Positions 25,276 through 34,616 of a DNA stretch of 64,000 nucleotides are shown here, piece after piece; positions within the stretch are counted from its first letter, which is position 1, and every line of letters begins with the position of its first letter. The notes beneath the pieces are model-generated. The model saw only the letters and a list, made by a program, of their open reading frames with translations, had not been told where the DNA came from and searched no databases. Origin of the DNA: Alphaproteobacteria bacterium SS10 (GTDB taxonomy: Bacteria; Pseudomonadota; Alphaproteobacteria; TMED2); NCBI GenBank assembly GCA_019192455.1, contig JAHCML010000007.1:100274-164273 (forward strand). The letters run 5' to 3'. Both the position numbers and the translations under genes were made by a program.

Positions 25276-25613
25276 GTAAGGCGTTTTCCCCCGTCTAAAT
25301 TCAACCGCATCCCTCGTCCTGCCATCAACGCTCGTGGTGCCATCACGGCGTTTCGGTTCGGCGTGTACTGCCAACCCAAACTGGCAGTGAAACGAAGTAG
25401 CAGCCCCCGGTTTGAAACAATCGCCAACCTGTTAACCGTACGTTAGCAATTGCTTATCCAAATCCCTGTACTGTTTTGAAATATAGCTGAAATTTAGACT
25501 GCCAGCACCCGAAATCGGACTCCATCGATTGTGCTGTTTCGCCCAATCAACGAAATTGGCTGCCAATGGCATGCCGCCACTTCAAAAGAATAATCAAAAT
25601 CTGAGGCCTTAAC
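25276..25613. other. 338-bp intergenic region, divergent
   Basis: This gap between the radical SAM gene and the GST gene is AT-rich toward its right end. It should hold both promoters. The GST gene has a GAGG ribosome site. No additional gene or strong repeat is seen. Confidence 0.4.
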
Positions 25614-26318
25614 ATGATCGATCTCTATTACTGGACCACACCGAACGGGCACAAAATCACCCTGTTCTTGGAAGAGGCGGGGCTGCCTTACACGGTCCAT
25701 GGGATCAACATCAGTAAGGGCGAGCAGTTTGAGCCCGACTTCCTAAAAATCGCACCAAACAACAGGATTCCGGCGATTGTGGACAGGGAGCCCATGGGTG
25801 GCGGCGGTGAGCCGATCTCAATTTTTGAGAGCGGGGCGATCCTACTTTACCTGGCTGAGAAGACGGGCAAGCTCCTCGCCGCCGATCCGGCCGGCCGTTA
25901 TGAGACGCTGCAATGGCTGATGTGGCAGATGGGCGGGTTGGGTCCCATGCTCGGCCAGAATCACCATTTTGTTACCTATGCCCCAGAGCAGGTTCCCTAC
26001 GCCATTGATCGCTATGTTGGTGAGACCGGGCGGCTCTACGGCGTCCTAAACAAGCGTCTTAAGGATCGTGAGTTCATCGCCGGTGAGTACTCAATCGCCG
26101 ATATGGCCTGTTATCCATGGATTGTGCCCCATGAACGCCAACGCATGGATTTGGCTGAATTTCCCCATGTGAAACGTTGGTTTGAGGCGATCAAGGAGCG
26201 CCCAGCCACGATCCGCGCTTATGCCAAGGCGGATGAGATCAATCAGGCCCCAACCGTGTCTGAGGATGCGAAGAAGGTTCTGTTCGGTCAGAGCGCATCA
26301 ACGGTGACGGATGATTAA
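25614..26318 (+). CDS. Glutathione S-transferase (YfcG/YghU-like)
   Basis: The 234-residue protein has a thioredoxin-fold N-terminal domain beginning MIDLYYWTTPNGHKITLFLEEAGLPY with the NxxKI motif typical of Nu-class GSTs such as YfcG, then NRIPAIVD and an ESGAILLYLAEKTGKL glutathione-binding strand. The C-terminal helical domain carries LIMWQMGGLGPMLGQ-like and YSIADMACYPW patterns. Nu-class enzymes reduce disulfide-containing substrates. It has its own promoter region and is not obviously in an operon. Confidence 0.86.
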   Translation: MIDLYYWTTPNGHKITLFLEEAGLPYTVHGINISKGEQFEPDFLKIAPNNRIPAIVDREPMGGGGEPISIFESGAILLYLAEKTGKLLAADPAGRYETLQWLMWQMGGLGPMLGQNHHFVTYAPEQVPYAIDRYVGETGRLYGVLNKRLKDREFIAGEYSIADMACYPWIVPHERQRMDLAEFPHVKRWFEAIKERPATIRAYAKADEINQAPTVSEDAKKVLFGQSASTVTDD

Positions 26319-26441
26319 CGCAGGCTGAATAAAACAAATAAGCCTTAACGATAGTGTATTGACCCTTGCCAGCACTGGAATTTGCCGCAACTCTATAAGG
26401 ACCAAAACGGGTGTCGGAATATCGAGCAAGGAGCGTCGATC

Positions 26442-27032
26442 ATGAAACACTGGTTCCCCCGTTTTGCTTTTGTGAGCGTTGTAATGACGGCTGTACTTGG
26501 GTTTGGAGGACCCAGCCCGGCAATTGCCAGCGAAAGTGCAGCCCATAAAACAGAACCGCTAAAGGCAGCAGCGACAAAGCAAGCGGAGCTTGTAAGCAAC
26601 CTAACCGGGGAAGACGTAATCTCCTCGGACCAGACCCCTAGCAGCGCGCAAGGGGCCCTGCCTGCGCCCGCGACCCAGGAAGATCTGGGCGCCATCGAAA
26701 CCGTGATCAACAGCCAGTTGGAAGCCTTCGCCCTAGATGATGCGGAGACGGCATTTGCGTTTGCCTCACCGGGCATTCAACGCCGCTTTGGCTCGGCCAA
26801 CCTGTTTATCCGGATGGTTAAGTCCAGTTATGCGCCGCTAATCTCACCATCCCAGGTGTTCTTTGGTGAGGCCCAGCCCAGCAACAATCGCGATGCGATC
26901 GTACAGCGTGTGACCTTCCAGGATGATAATGGCCTACTGGTTGAGGCGCTGTATCGCATGGTGCAGATAGATGGCGGTGAATGGCGTATCGCGGGATGTG
27001 TCCTGCGTCAGTCAGCGGAGCGCGCGCTCTAG
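26442..27032 (+). CDS. Exported DUF4864 family protein
   Basis: ATG 26442 gives a 196-residue protein with an N-terminal signal peptide (MKHWFPRFAFVSVVMTAVL, cleavage probable near ASA/AIA). A low-complexity linker precedes a C-terminal domain with IETVINSQLEAFALDDAETA, FASPGIQRRFG, YAPLISPSQVFFGEA and EWRIAGCVL, the pattern of DUF4864. The function is unknown. It is preceded by a plausible GGAG ribosome site. Confidence 0.68.
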   Translation: MKHWFPRFAFVSVVMTAVLGFGGPSPAIASESAAHKTEPLKAAATKQAELVSNLTGEDVISSDQTPSSAQGALPAPATQEDLGAIETVINSQLEAFALDDAETAFAFASPGIQRRFGSANLFIRMVKSSYAPLISPSQVFFGEAQPSNNRDAIVQRVTFQDDNGLLVEALYRMVQIDGGEWRIAGCVLRQSAERAL

Positions 27033-27131
27033 CCACGGCAGATTTATCGGCACGGGCGTATTGCAGCGCAGCGCTGGGTGGTTATAAGCATGGTCGACAT
27101 TTCGACCTGCTTAACCATGCCGAGCTTGGCT

Positions 27132-27641
27132 ATGCCTTCAGACGATACAACTCCCCAGCCCGATAAGAGCTTTCCCGTTTCCTGGGAAGAGCTGCACCGC
27201 AATGCCAAGGCGCTCGCTTGGCGCCTGATTGATGGCCATGACGGCGAACCCTGGAAGGGTGTGGTGGCCGTGACCCGTGGTGGTCTTGTGCCGGCAGCCG
27301 TTGTCGCGCGTGAGCTTGATATCCGGATGATTGAAACGGTCTGTATCTCATCCTATTCCGGCACAAAGTCAGGTGAGGCCAATATTCTGAAAGGCTTCGA
27401 TGCCCCTGATGGTGGCAAGGGCTGGCTGATCGTTGATGATCTGGTCGACACCGGTAAGACCGCCAAGGTGCTGCGCGATATGCTGCCGAACGCTCATTTC
27501 GCCACCGTCTACGCCAAGCCCCAGGGCCGCCCCTTGGTTGATACCTTCGTGACCGAGGTTAGCCAGGACACCTGGATCTTCTTCCCCTGGGATGTCGACC
27601 TGCAATTTGCCAAGCCAATCGCTAGTCTGCGCGCCGGGTAA
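27132..27641 (+). CDS. gpt: Xanthine phosphoribosyltransferase
   Basis: ATG 27132 gives 169 residues, matching the usual length of Gpt. It has [23 protein letters not shown], then the PRPP-binding motif [16 protein letters not shown] and a FFPWDVD C-terminal region. The enzyme salvages xanthine (and guanine) to nucleotides using PRPP. A conserved intrinsic terminator follows, shared with the convergent AhpD-like gene. Confidence 0.88.
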   Translation: MPSDDTTPQPDKSFPVSWEELHRNAKALAWRLIDGHDGEPWKGVVAVTRGGLVPAAVVARELDIRMIETVCISSYSGTKSGEANILKGFDAPDGGKGWLIVDDLVDTGKTAKVLRDMLPNAHFATVYAKPQGRPLVDTFVTEVSQDTWIFFPWDVDLQFAKPIASLRAG

Positions 27642-27669
27642 GCCAACCCGCCCAGCGTTCGCGCACGAA

Positions 27670-27710
27670 AAAAGCCCTCACCGGATATCGGCGAGGGCTT
27701 TTGTTTTGGG
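27670..27710. terminator. Bidirectional intrinsic terminator
   Basis: A strong hairpin pairs AAAAGCCCTC (27670-27679) with GAGGGCTTTT (27693-27702), with an inner CCG/CGG stem around GATAT. T-rich tails occur on both strands (TTTTGTTTT after the stem on the plus strand, the complement of AAAAAA on the minus). It lies between the convergent gpt and AhpD-like genes. Confidence 0.88.
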
Positions 27711-27730
27711 TCACTATTTCCGGTCGCCGA

Positions 27731-28303
27731 TTACTCAGCGGCCTGCTGGCGTGGGTCGGTCCACTCAAACGGCTTAAACGCATCATTGAGCGGCGTATGC
27801 GCGAAGTGGTTGGTGTAGTTCGACAGCACCTTAAGGCCGACGAGCGTGACCACCTCCAGAATATGCGCCTGGGTATACCCGGCATCGAGGAAGGCTTGCG
27901 TGTCCGCATCGCTGACCCAGCCACGCTGGTCGATCACCTTGAAGGCGAACTGGCGCAGAGCCTCGAGTTTCGCATCGGCGAGCGGCTCTTCATTCCGCAG
28001 TGCTTCGATCACCGCATCATCGACCTTCTGACCTTTTGAGATCGCGGTATGCGCCGCCACGCAGAAGGTGCAGCCGTGATAGGTGTTGCCGGTGAAGAAG
28101 ACCACCTGTTGTTCGGTGGGGGTGAAAGTCGACTTCTCACCGATTAGGGCGCTTAAGGTTGTGTAGGCTTCAAGCGCCAGTGGTGACTCTGCCTGGGCGG
28201 CGAAAAGATTGGGGGTGAAGCCAAGCTTCTTCGTAGCGCCTTCAAGGATCTTTGTTGAGCCTTCGGGCGCGCTCTCAACCGTGTGGAAGGTGAAATCAAC
28301 CAT
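27731..28303 (-). CDS. Carboxymuconolactone decarboxylase / AhpD-like protein
   Basis: The start is ATG 28303, giving 190 residues. It has the AhpD core CxxC-x6-H near the middle (HGCTFCVAAHTAIS), preceded by VVFFTGNTYHG and followed by VIEALRNEEPL. AhpD-type proteins have peroxidase activity or serve as partners in disulfide exchange. Another in-frame methionine at 28387 gives an unlikely basic extension. Confidence 0.78.
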   Translation of the reverse strand: MVDFTFHTVESAPEGSTKILEGATKKLGFTPNLFAAQAESPLALEAYTTLSALIGEKSTFTPTEQQVVFFTGNTYHGCTFCVAAHTAISKGQKVDDAVIEALRNEEPLADAKLEALRQFAFKVIDQRGWVSDADTQAFLDAGYTQAHILEVVTLVGLKVLSNYTNHFAHTPLNDAFKPFEWTDPRQQAAE

Positions 28304-28433
28304 GTCATATCTCCTGTTTGTTTGGTGTGGCCGACGGTGACGCCGTGGCCAAGGACTTGAAGGATGACTTGGGAAGTCTGGTCCCACCCCACAACCGGCA
28401 ATCAGTGATGATCAGCGCACAAGGGCGTCACAG

Positions 28434-28883
28434 TCACGTGAGCGTCCGCTCCAACAGGTCACGCAAACCCCCAGGTAATGGGACTGGGCGGCGGCTTTTG
28501 GCATCCACATAGACATGGGTAAAAAACCCAGCAGCTTTTGCCAATTCGCCGCCAGGTTGATCCGCCTGGCCAAACACGCCCAGCTCATACCGGACGGAGG
28601 AGGTGCCAAGTTTGGCCACCTTGATCCCTAGCTCCAGCCGCTCCGGAAAGCTGGCGGGGGCAAAGAACTGGCAGCCGGTTTCGACCACCAGTCCGATGAC
28701 CTCGCTCTCGACCGGGTTTAGAACCCCAGCCTCAATCAGGTAACGGTTCACGGCGGTATCAAAGAACCGGTAGAAGGCCGCGTTGTTAACATGGCCATAC
28801 ATGTCGTTATCCGACCAGCGGGTATCCACGGTCTCAAACTGCCGGAAATCGGCACGCTTCGGTGGGGTGGGGCGTTCGGCCAA
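28434..28883 (-). CDS. Acyl-CoA thioesterase (4-hydroxybenzoyl-CoA thioesterase-like, hotdog fold)
   Basis: The 149-residue protein has the 4HBT/YbgC pattern: RWSDNDMYGHVNNAAFYRFFDTAVN near residues 22-46, with the catalytic Asp (DNDMYGHVNN) and strand VIGLVVETGCQFFAPA, followed by ELGIKVAKLGTSSVRYEL. It should hydrolyse an acyl-CoA thioester. The next gene upstream on the same strand ends exactly one base away, so it is translated with the iron alcohol dehydrogenase. Confidence 0.82.
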   Translation of the reverse strand: MAERPTPPKRADFRQFETVDTRWSDNDMYGHVNNAAFYRFFDTAVNRYLIEAGVLNPVESEVIGLVVETGCQFFAPASFPERLELGIKVAKLGTSSVRYELGVFGQADQPGGELAKAAGFFTHVYVDAKSRRPVPLPGGLRDLLERTLT

Positions 28884-30035
28884 TTAGAGCGCTTCCTGAT
28901 AGATGGCGAGCGCCTGCTCTTGGCTTACTTCCCGTGGGTTGTTCACCAGTAGGCGGGTTTGCAGCATGGCATCCTCGGCCATGCGTGGCAGGTCGTTATG
29001 GTTGATCCCGACCTGGGTCAGCTTACGATCGATCTCTACTGCATCGGCCAGCTTATCCAGCTCATCAATGAACACTTGGGTCAGGGCCTCATCGCTGCCC
29101 TCTGCACCGGGGCGGAGGATCGGCGCCAACTCAGCATAGAGTGAGGCTGCGACTGGCGCGTTGAAGCGCAGCACATGGGGCAGCACCAGCGCGTTTGAGA
29201 GACCGTGCGGCACATGGAAGATGCCGCCAATTGGATAGGCGAGGGCATGGACAGCCCCGACCGGTGCATTGGCAAAGGCCTGTCCGGCGAGCATCGAGCC
29301 GAGCAGCATGGCCTGCCGCGCTTCCAGGTTGCTGCCATCCTTACAAACGGTAACCAGATTCCCGCTCAACAGGCGCAGGGCCTCACGGGCCAGGGCATCG
29401 CTAACCGGGTTCTTTTTGATCTTGGAGGTGTAGGACTCAATTGCATGCACCATGGCATCGATGCCGGTGGCCGCCGTATGCCGGGCCGGTAGACCGGTGG
29501 TGAGGGCGGCATCCAGGATCGCCATATCGGCATAAAGCTGTGGGGAAACGACACCCATCTTGGTGGTCTCACCCGTGGTGATGATTGAGATCGGCGTGAC
29601 CTCTGATCCCGTCCCCGCCGTGGTTGGGATTTGGACCAGCGGTAGGCGCTCCCCCGTCACATTGCCCACGCCATACATCTCAGACAGTGGCTGGCTGCTA
29701 ATCGCCATCAGGGCCACCAACTTCGCCACATCCATGGATGAACCGCCGCCAAGGCCGATCACCAGGCCGCTAGCCGCTTCCTGTGCTTGCTTCACTGCAT
29801 CGAGGAGGATCGTTTCCGGCGGGTCGGCAACCACCTTATCGAACACGGTCACCTCAAAACCGGCGGCCTTGAGGCTGTCTAGTACGGGGACTGTCACCCC
29901 GGCCTTCACCAGGCCCTCATCGGTCACCACCATCACCCGCCGGGTGTCGAAGTGATCGGCCATCATTTGGCCCAGTTCAGCGGTGCAGCCGGTGCGGCTG
30001 ATGATATGTGGAACGGTGCGGAATTCGAAACTCAT
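28884..30035 (-). CDS. Iron-containing alcohol dehydrogenase family protein
   Basis: The real start is ATG 30035 (MSFEFRTVPHIISRTGCT); the longer upstream frame on this strand has no credible protein. The 383-residue product has GLGGGSSMDVAKLVALM for NAD binding, GIDAMVHAIESYTS, GAVHALAYPIGG and FHVPHGLSNALVLPHVLRFN, which supply the iron-binding Asp and His residues of the Fe-ADH family. It would be a cytosolic NAD-dependent alcohol dehydrogenase or maleylacetate reductase-type enzyme. It is adjacent to the thioesterase and divergent from an enoyl-CoA hydratase gene, suggesting an acyl-CoA degradation context. Confidence 0.85.
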   Translation of the reverse strand: MSFEFRTVPHIISRTGCTAELGQMMADHFDTRRVMVVTDEGLVKAGVTVPVLDSLKAAGFEVTVFDKVVADPPETILLDAVKQAQEAASGLVIGLGGGSSMDVAKLVALMAISSQPLSEMYGVGNVTGERLPLVQIPTTAGTGSEVTPISIITTGETTKMGVVSPQLYADMAILDAALTTGLPARHTAATGIDAMVHAIESYTSKIKKNPVSDALAREALRLLSGNLVTVCKDGSNLEARQAMLLGSMLAGQAFANAPVGAVHALAYPIGGIFHVPHGLSNALVLPHVLRFNAPVAASLYAELAPILRPGAEGSDEALTQVFIDELDKLADAVEIDRKLTQVGINHNDLPRMAEDAMLQTRLLVNNPREVSQEQALAIYQEAL

Positions 30036-30156
30036 GGGTCTACTCCTCGGGCGTCCTCGTATTCCTGGATCGCTTCTTAGGGTGGCAGGCGCAGTTAAAT
30101 CGGTTACCAAGGACCCAATCAAGCAAACACTCACATCTTCAAGCGGCGGAAACCTC

Positions 30157-30993
30157 ATGAGCAAAATCACCCCAATCACCAGTGACAACCTCGAACTCGA
30201 AACCCTGCTGTTTGAGCGGGATGAGGCAACCAACGGTGCTGTGGCGATCATCACCATCAACCGGCCAGAGGCAGCCAACGCCCTGAACGACGCCATGACC
30301 AAGGATTTGTTCAAGGTGGCGATTGCCTGTGATGAGGACCCGACGATCCGCGCGGTGATCCTAACCGGGTCGGGGGATAAGCTGTTTTGCGCCGGCGGTG
30401 ATTTGAAGGTGTTTGCCGAGGCAGGTGAACATGGCAGCGCCCTGATCAAAGAGATGGTGACCTTCCTCCACGGCGCCATTGCCCGCTTTGCCCGTATGGG
30501 TAAGCCGGTGATTGCAGCCGTGAACGGCAATGCCGGTGGCGCCGGGGTCAGCCTGACCGCCATGGCCGATCTCGCCATTGCCGCTGACAATGTGACGTTC
30601 ACCATGGCCTACACCCGGGCGGGCCTTACCCCGGATGGCAGCTCCACCTATTTCCTTGCGCGCGCGGTCGGCCTGCGCCGTGCCTATGACATGGCGCTAA
30701 CCAACCGCCCGGTGCCAGCCAAGCAAGCTGAGGCGTGGGGTTTGGTGAACTATCTGGTACCAGCGGAAGCGTTGAAGGATGAGGCATTAAAGCTGGCGCG
30801 ACAGCTGGCCATGGGCCCGACAAATGTCTTTGCCATGACAAAAGCCTTGTTGGTGGATAGTTCGGTCACATCTCTAGAGACGCAAATGGAGCATGAGGCC
30901 CAGGCCATTGCATCCGCTGTCACCGCCGAGGATGGTAAGGAAGGCATTTCGGCCTTCCTAGAAAAGCGGATGCCCAACTACACCGGCAGGTAA
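30157..30993 (+). CDS. Enoyl-CoA hydratase/isomerase family protein
   Basis: ATG 30157 gives 278 residues. The crotonase motifs are present: INRPEAANALNDAM, LTGSGDKLFCAGGDLKVF (oxyanion hole region), and KPVIAAVNGNAGGAGVSLTAMADLAIAAD. The residue two positions from the usual catalytic Glu is in AGLTPDGSSTYFLARAVG, where Asp replaces the common Glu, so specificity is uncertain. It is divergent from the alcohol dehydrogenase and may belong to a fatty or aromatic acid degradation pathway. Confidence 0.84.
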   Translation: MSKITPITSDNLELETLLFERDEATNGAVAIITINRPEAANALNDAMTKDLFKVAIACDEDPTIRAVILTGSGDKLFCAGGDLKVFAEAGEHGSALIKEMVTFLHGAIARFARMGKPVIAAVNGNAGGAGVSLTAMADLAIAADNVTFTMAYTRAGLTPDGSSTYFLARAVGLRRAYDMALTNRPVPAKQAEAWGLVNYLVPAEALKDEALKLARQLAMGPTNVFAMTKALLVDSSVTSLETQMEHEAQAIASAVTAEDGKEGISAFLEKRMPNYTGR

Positions 30994-31014
30994 CCCGATA
31001 TCGCCTGCCATTAA

Positions 31015-31917
31015 TCACAGATAGGGGTTATCACCCGAGAACTGATCGGCTAGGTGGTCGATCAATGCCCTGATCCTTGCGGTTAGGTTGCGTGTGGGTG
31101 GGTATAGTGCGAAGAGGCTAAACTCTTCACTCCTGAACGCAGGTAATAGCGGCACAAGTGCGCCGCTCTCTAGATCCTTAGCAACTTGATAGAGCGGGCA
31201 TCGAGCAATGCCTAACCCGGCTCGCGCAAATGTTGCTGACGCTGCTGGCGCATTGACGGTAACCGGGCCGCTAATTGAGATGCTGGTCCTCTCGCCATTT
31301 TTTGACCAGTAAGACCAGGCGCTGGGATTGCCCATATTCCGATCAATCATGCAGCGATGGGTGGCTAGTGCCTTTGGATGGCTGGGTGTGCCATGGGCCG
31401 CGAGGTAGCTTGGCGCTGCACAGGTTACCAGCGGCATGGGGGCCAAGTGGCGGACCATCAGCGTCGAATCTCTCGGTATGCCGACCCGCACCGCCAGGTC
31501 GAAGCCTTCCTCCACCAACGCCACCTGCAAATTGGTCAAATGCAGGTCGACAGAGATGTTTGGATGCGCGGCCATAAATCCAGCGAGCGCCTCTGATAAC
31601 GGTCCAGCACCAAAGCCTGTGGGGGCGGTTATTCGGATGCTGCCACTAAGGCTCGTGTGCCCTTCGGTAACCAGGGCATCCAGCTCGTCGAACTCTTCAA
31701 CCAGATGGCGACATCGGTTCAGATAAGCGGTGCCGGTTGCGGTTAAGGCGACGCTTCTGGTGGTACGGTTAAGCAGTTGGACCTGATACTCACTCTCCAG
31801 CGCAGCAACTTGTTTGCTGACCAGCTTGGTTGAGCGGCCGAGTTTGCGACCGGCGGCGGTGAAAGACCCCTCCTGCGCAACCGCCATAAAGGCGCGCATC
31901 ATTTCAATCCGATCCAT
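31015..31917 (-). CDS. LysR-family transcriptional regulator
   Basis: The 300-residue protein has an N-terminal winged HTH (MMRAFMAVAQEGSFTAAGRKL, then LVSKQVAALESEYQVQLLNRT) and a LysR substrate-binding domain (SGSIRITAPTGFG, VDLHLTNLQVALVEEGFDLAVRVG). It is divergent from a GST gene, the typical LysR layout. A perfect 19-bp palindrome lies in the shared promoter region. Confidence 0.88.
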   Translation of the reverse strand: MDRIEMMRAFMAVAQEGSFTAAGRKLGRSTKLVSKQVAALESEYQVQLLNRTTRSVALTATGTAYLNRCRHLVEEFDELDALVTEGHTSLSGSIRITAPTGFGAGPLSEALAGFMAAHPNISVDLHLTNLQVALVEEGFDLAVRVGIPRDSTLMVRHLAPMPLVTCAAPSYLAAHGTPSHPKALATHRCMIDRNMGNPSAWSYWSKNGERTSISISGPVTVNAPAASATFARAGLGIARCPLYQVAKDLESGALVPLLPAFRSEEFSLFALYPPTRNLTARIRALIDHLADQFSGDNPYL

Positions 31918-31967
31918 CTTTAGGCCAGGTCATAGAGTTGGAGCATCGCCAATCAGTTTAACGCTAT

Positions 31968-31986
31968 TATGAACAGAATGTTCATA
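31968..31986. promoter_or_regulatory. LysR-type operator palindrome
   Basis: A perfect 19-bp inverted repeat with arms TATGAACA and TGTTCATA around GAA lies about 50 bp upstream of the LysR gene and 120 bp upstream of the GST gene. Its position between divergent genes, with T and A at the arm ends in the T-N11-A style, supports recognition by the LysR regulator. Confidence 0.6.
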
Positions 31987-32107
31987 CTAATTCGTTAAAT
32001 TGATAAATTATCGCCAGAACGCGGTGGGGTTATATCCGATGACAGAACCGCGGTCTAAAGCGTCAATCACGACGGGGCCGCCCACATCATCAAGAAGGAA
32101 TGACCCC

Positions 32108-32740
32108 ATGACTAATACCCCAACCAATGCCATTCGAATTCACCGCCATGCCCTTTCTGGACATAGCCACCGCGTCCAGCTGTTCGCCGCGCTTACCGGG
32201 ATTGCCTATGAAACCGTGGATGTTGATCTGGCCGTCGGTGAACATAAGGCCGAGCCGTTTCTAAGCTTAAACCCAGTTGGCCAAGTACCGGTTATCGAGG
32301 ATGGCAGTACCGTCATTGCCGATTCAAACGCCATCCTGGTTTACCTGGCGCAATCCTATGCGCCGGATTGGTTGCCACAGGATCCGATCTCCCAGGCAGA
32401 GGTGCAGAAGTTCCTGTCGCTCGCTGCCGGTGACATCGCCTATGGCCCAGCTGCAGCGCGACTAATCACCGTTTTTGGTGCCGACCTTGATGCCGCCCGA
32501 TCAAAAGCGATCGCGGCGCAGGCCTTCGCGCGGCTTGAGGCGCATCTAGATAGTCGTGAGTGGCTGGTCGGTGAGCGGCCAAGCATCGCTGATGTGGCGA
32601 TCTACTCCTACACGGCGCATGCGCCGGAGGGGAATGTTCCCCTCGAGCCCTATCCGAACCTGCGCGCACTGCTTGGTCGCATTGAGGCTCTGCCCGGCTT
32701 TGTCCCAATGGCGCCAACGGCAATTGGGTTGGCTGCATAA
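32108..32740 (+). CDS. Glutathione S-transferase family protein
   Basis: ATG 32108 gives 210 residues. The N-terminal thioredoxin-fold domain has HRHALSGHSHRVQLFAALTG, LNPVGQVPVIEDG and ADSNAILVYLAQ; the C-terminal helical domain has EAHLDSREWLVGERPSIADVAIYSY. It is in one transcript with the oxidoreductase downstream (ten-base gap) and divergent from the LysR gene. Confidence 0.84.
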   Translation: MTNTPTNAIRIHRHALSGHSHRVQLFAALTGIAYETVDVDLAVGEHKAEPFLSLNPVGQVPVIEDGSTVIADSNAILVYLAQSYAPDWLPQDPISQAEVQKFLSLAAGDIAYGPAAARLITVFGADLDAARSKAIAAQAFARLEAHLDSREWLVGERPSIADVAIYSYTAHAPEGNVPLEPYPNLRALLGRIEALPGFVPMAPTAIGLAA

Positions 32741-32749
32741 CCGGCCCCA

Positions 32750-34490
32750 ATGAACGCTGTCTCCAAGACTGGGAGGTATCCAATGTCGCGATCATCTGAG
32801 TGCATTAGCCGAACTGAGCAGGCCACACCATTCCATGAGGGTGAGCGGGCGGTTCAGGAACAGGCCGGGGTGCGTGATATCGAGAACTGGGCCCGTAAGA
32901 TCGTGCGGGATTACTTTCCGGATCAACATCTGGAATTTCACACCAACCTTCCATTCTTGGTGGCGGCGGCCCGAGACGTCCAACGACGCCCCTGGGTAAC
33001 CCTTCTAACTGGCCCTGAGGGCTTCGTCTCTGCACCTGATCAGCGTCATTTGCGCATTGATGGTGCGCTCCCAGCCGGTGATGCGTTGAGCGATGGGCTG
33101 ACCGACGGCGCAGATCTTGGGTTGCTGGGCATCGAGCTCGCGACCCGTCGGCGCAATCGGGCTAATGGCCGGGTTCAGCGCCAGGATGATGGCGCATTGC
33201 TGTTCTCTCTGGATCAGAGCTTTGGCAACTGCCCGCAATATATTCGGGAACGCGCGTGGCACCGGGTGCCAAACCACCAGCAGGGTCCGGTGATCAACGG
33301 GTCGGCTCTAACAGCCCTGCAGGTCCAATGGGTCAAACAAGCGGATACCTTCTTCATCGCCTCCGGCTATCGGGGTGAGGGTGCCGATGCGCGTTTTGGC
33401 ATGGATGCATCGCATCGCGGCGGCGATCCTGGCTTTGTTGAAATACTCGAAAATGGGCGGCTCCGCTTTCCCGATTTTGCGGGCAACAACCACTTCAACA
33501 CGATTGGCAATCTGCTGGTCGATCCTAGGGTTGGGCTGCTCTTTGTCGATTTTGCCACCGGCAGCCTTCTGCAGCTGACCGGCACCGCCGAGATTGTATG
33601 GGACGGCCCGATACTGGACCACTATCCCGGGGCTCAGCGTTTAGTCGATATCACGATTGAGGAAGTCATAGAGATGCGCGATGCCGTTCCGCTCCGTTGG
33701 GAGCAGGAGGCAGATTCAGTACGCTCGTTGCGGGTCCTCGATAAGGTTCAAGAGAGTGCGGATGTAACCTCCTTCTATCTTGGCGCGCGTGACGACGGAC
33801 CGCTGGCAGATTTCGCCCCTGGTCAGCATCTGCCAATTGAGGTTGTCGATCCCGATACCGGTGAGCGACATGCACGGACCTACTCCCTCTCAAATGCCCC
33901 GGGGGATGGGGGGTATCGGATCAGCGTGAAGCGTGAACCCCAAGGTCGCGTCTCTAGGTTGCTGCACGACAAGATTGGTGTCGGCACGGTTCTTTCGGCC
34001 AGGAAACCGTCTGGCGACTTCATCTTGGATCACGGCACATCACCGCTTCTGCTGGTTAGTGCGGGGGTCGGCATAACGCCAATGCTAAGCATGCTGGAGA
34101 GCCTAGCCATTTCAGGCTCAACTCGGCCTGCAACCTTCCTGCACGCCGCCCGTGATGGGCTGCATCATCCCTTTAAGCGGGTCGTTGATGCGTTGGTTGG
34201 GGGGGCTTCCCCAGGCGCGCCGGGTGACGGCCTATACCAAGCCTATGTCAGCGGATCGGATTGGGAAGGACTATGACGTGGCGGGTCGTCCAGACCAAGA
34301 TCTATTGGCCAGTCTACAGATTGATCCTGCGACGGAAGTCTATATCTGCGGCCCGACCCGCTTCATGGCCGATATTCAGGATATGCTTGAGGGTTTGGGG
34401 CTTCCAGCCAGCCAAATTCATACAGAGACCTTCGGCCCTTCCACCGGCGGCAACAGCGCGGCAACGGCCAGTCCAGTGTGCTTGGTCTAG
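32750..34490 (+). pseudogene. PNPOx-like + ferredoxin-reductase flavoprotein, frameshifted
   Basis: Two reading frames are needed to cover this gene. Frame one (32750 or 32783 to 34276) has an FMN-binding split barrel domain (SGYRGEGADARFGMDASHRGG, NHFNTIGNLLVDPRVGLLFVD) and the start of a ferredoxin-NADP reductase domain (RTYSLSNAPGDGG, GVGITPMLSMLE). Frame two from 34152 contributes the continuation (DYDVAGRPDQDLL, EVYICGPTRFM, ETFGP) up to 34490. The frames meet at a G7 run at 34199-34205; with G6 the frame is restored, giving VGGLPQARRVTAYTKP. Members of this family often carry a C-terminal 2Fe-2S domain, absent here. Sequencing error, pseudogene or phase variation cannot be told apart. 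Confidence 0.72.
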
Positions 34491-34616
34491 GTTAAGCGTG
34501 ATCACAGAATCGCAACGAATTTCGCCGATCCCCTGTTAATCCTGCTTGGCCTTCCCAAGTATCACCAGCGAACCTAGGATTCAGCCTAGGAAAACGTGCG
34601 GGCCAGGAAGAAGCCA

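Noticed and set aside
30036-30605. Long upstream extension of the iron alcohol dehydrogenase frame
   Set aside because: The residues do not resemble any protein and overlap the divergent enoyl-CoA hydratase coding sequence; ATG 30035 matches the family start.
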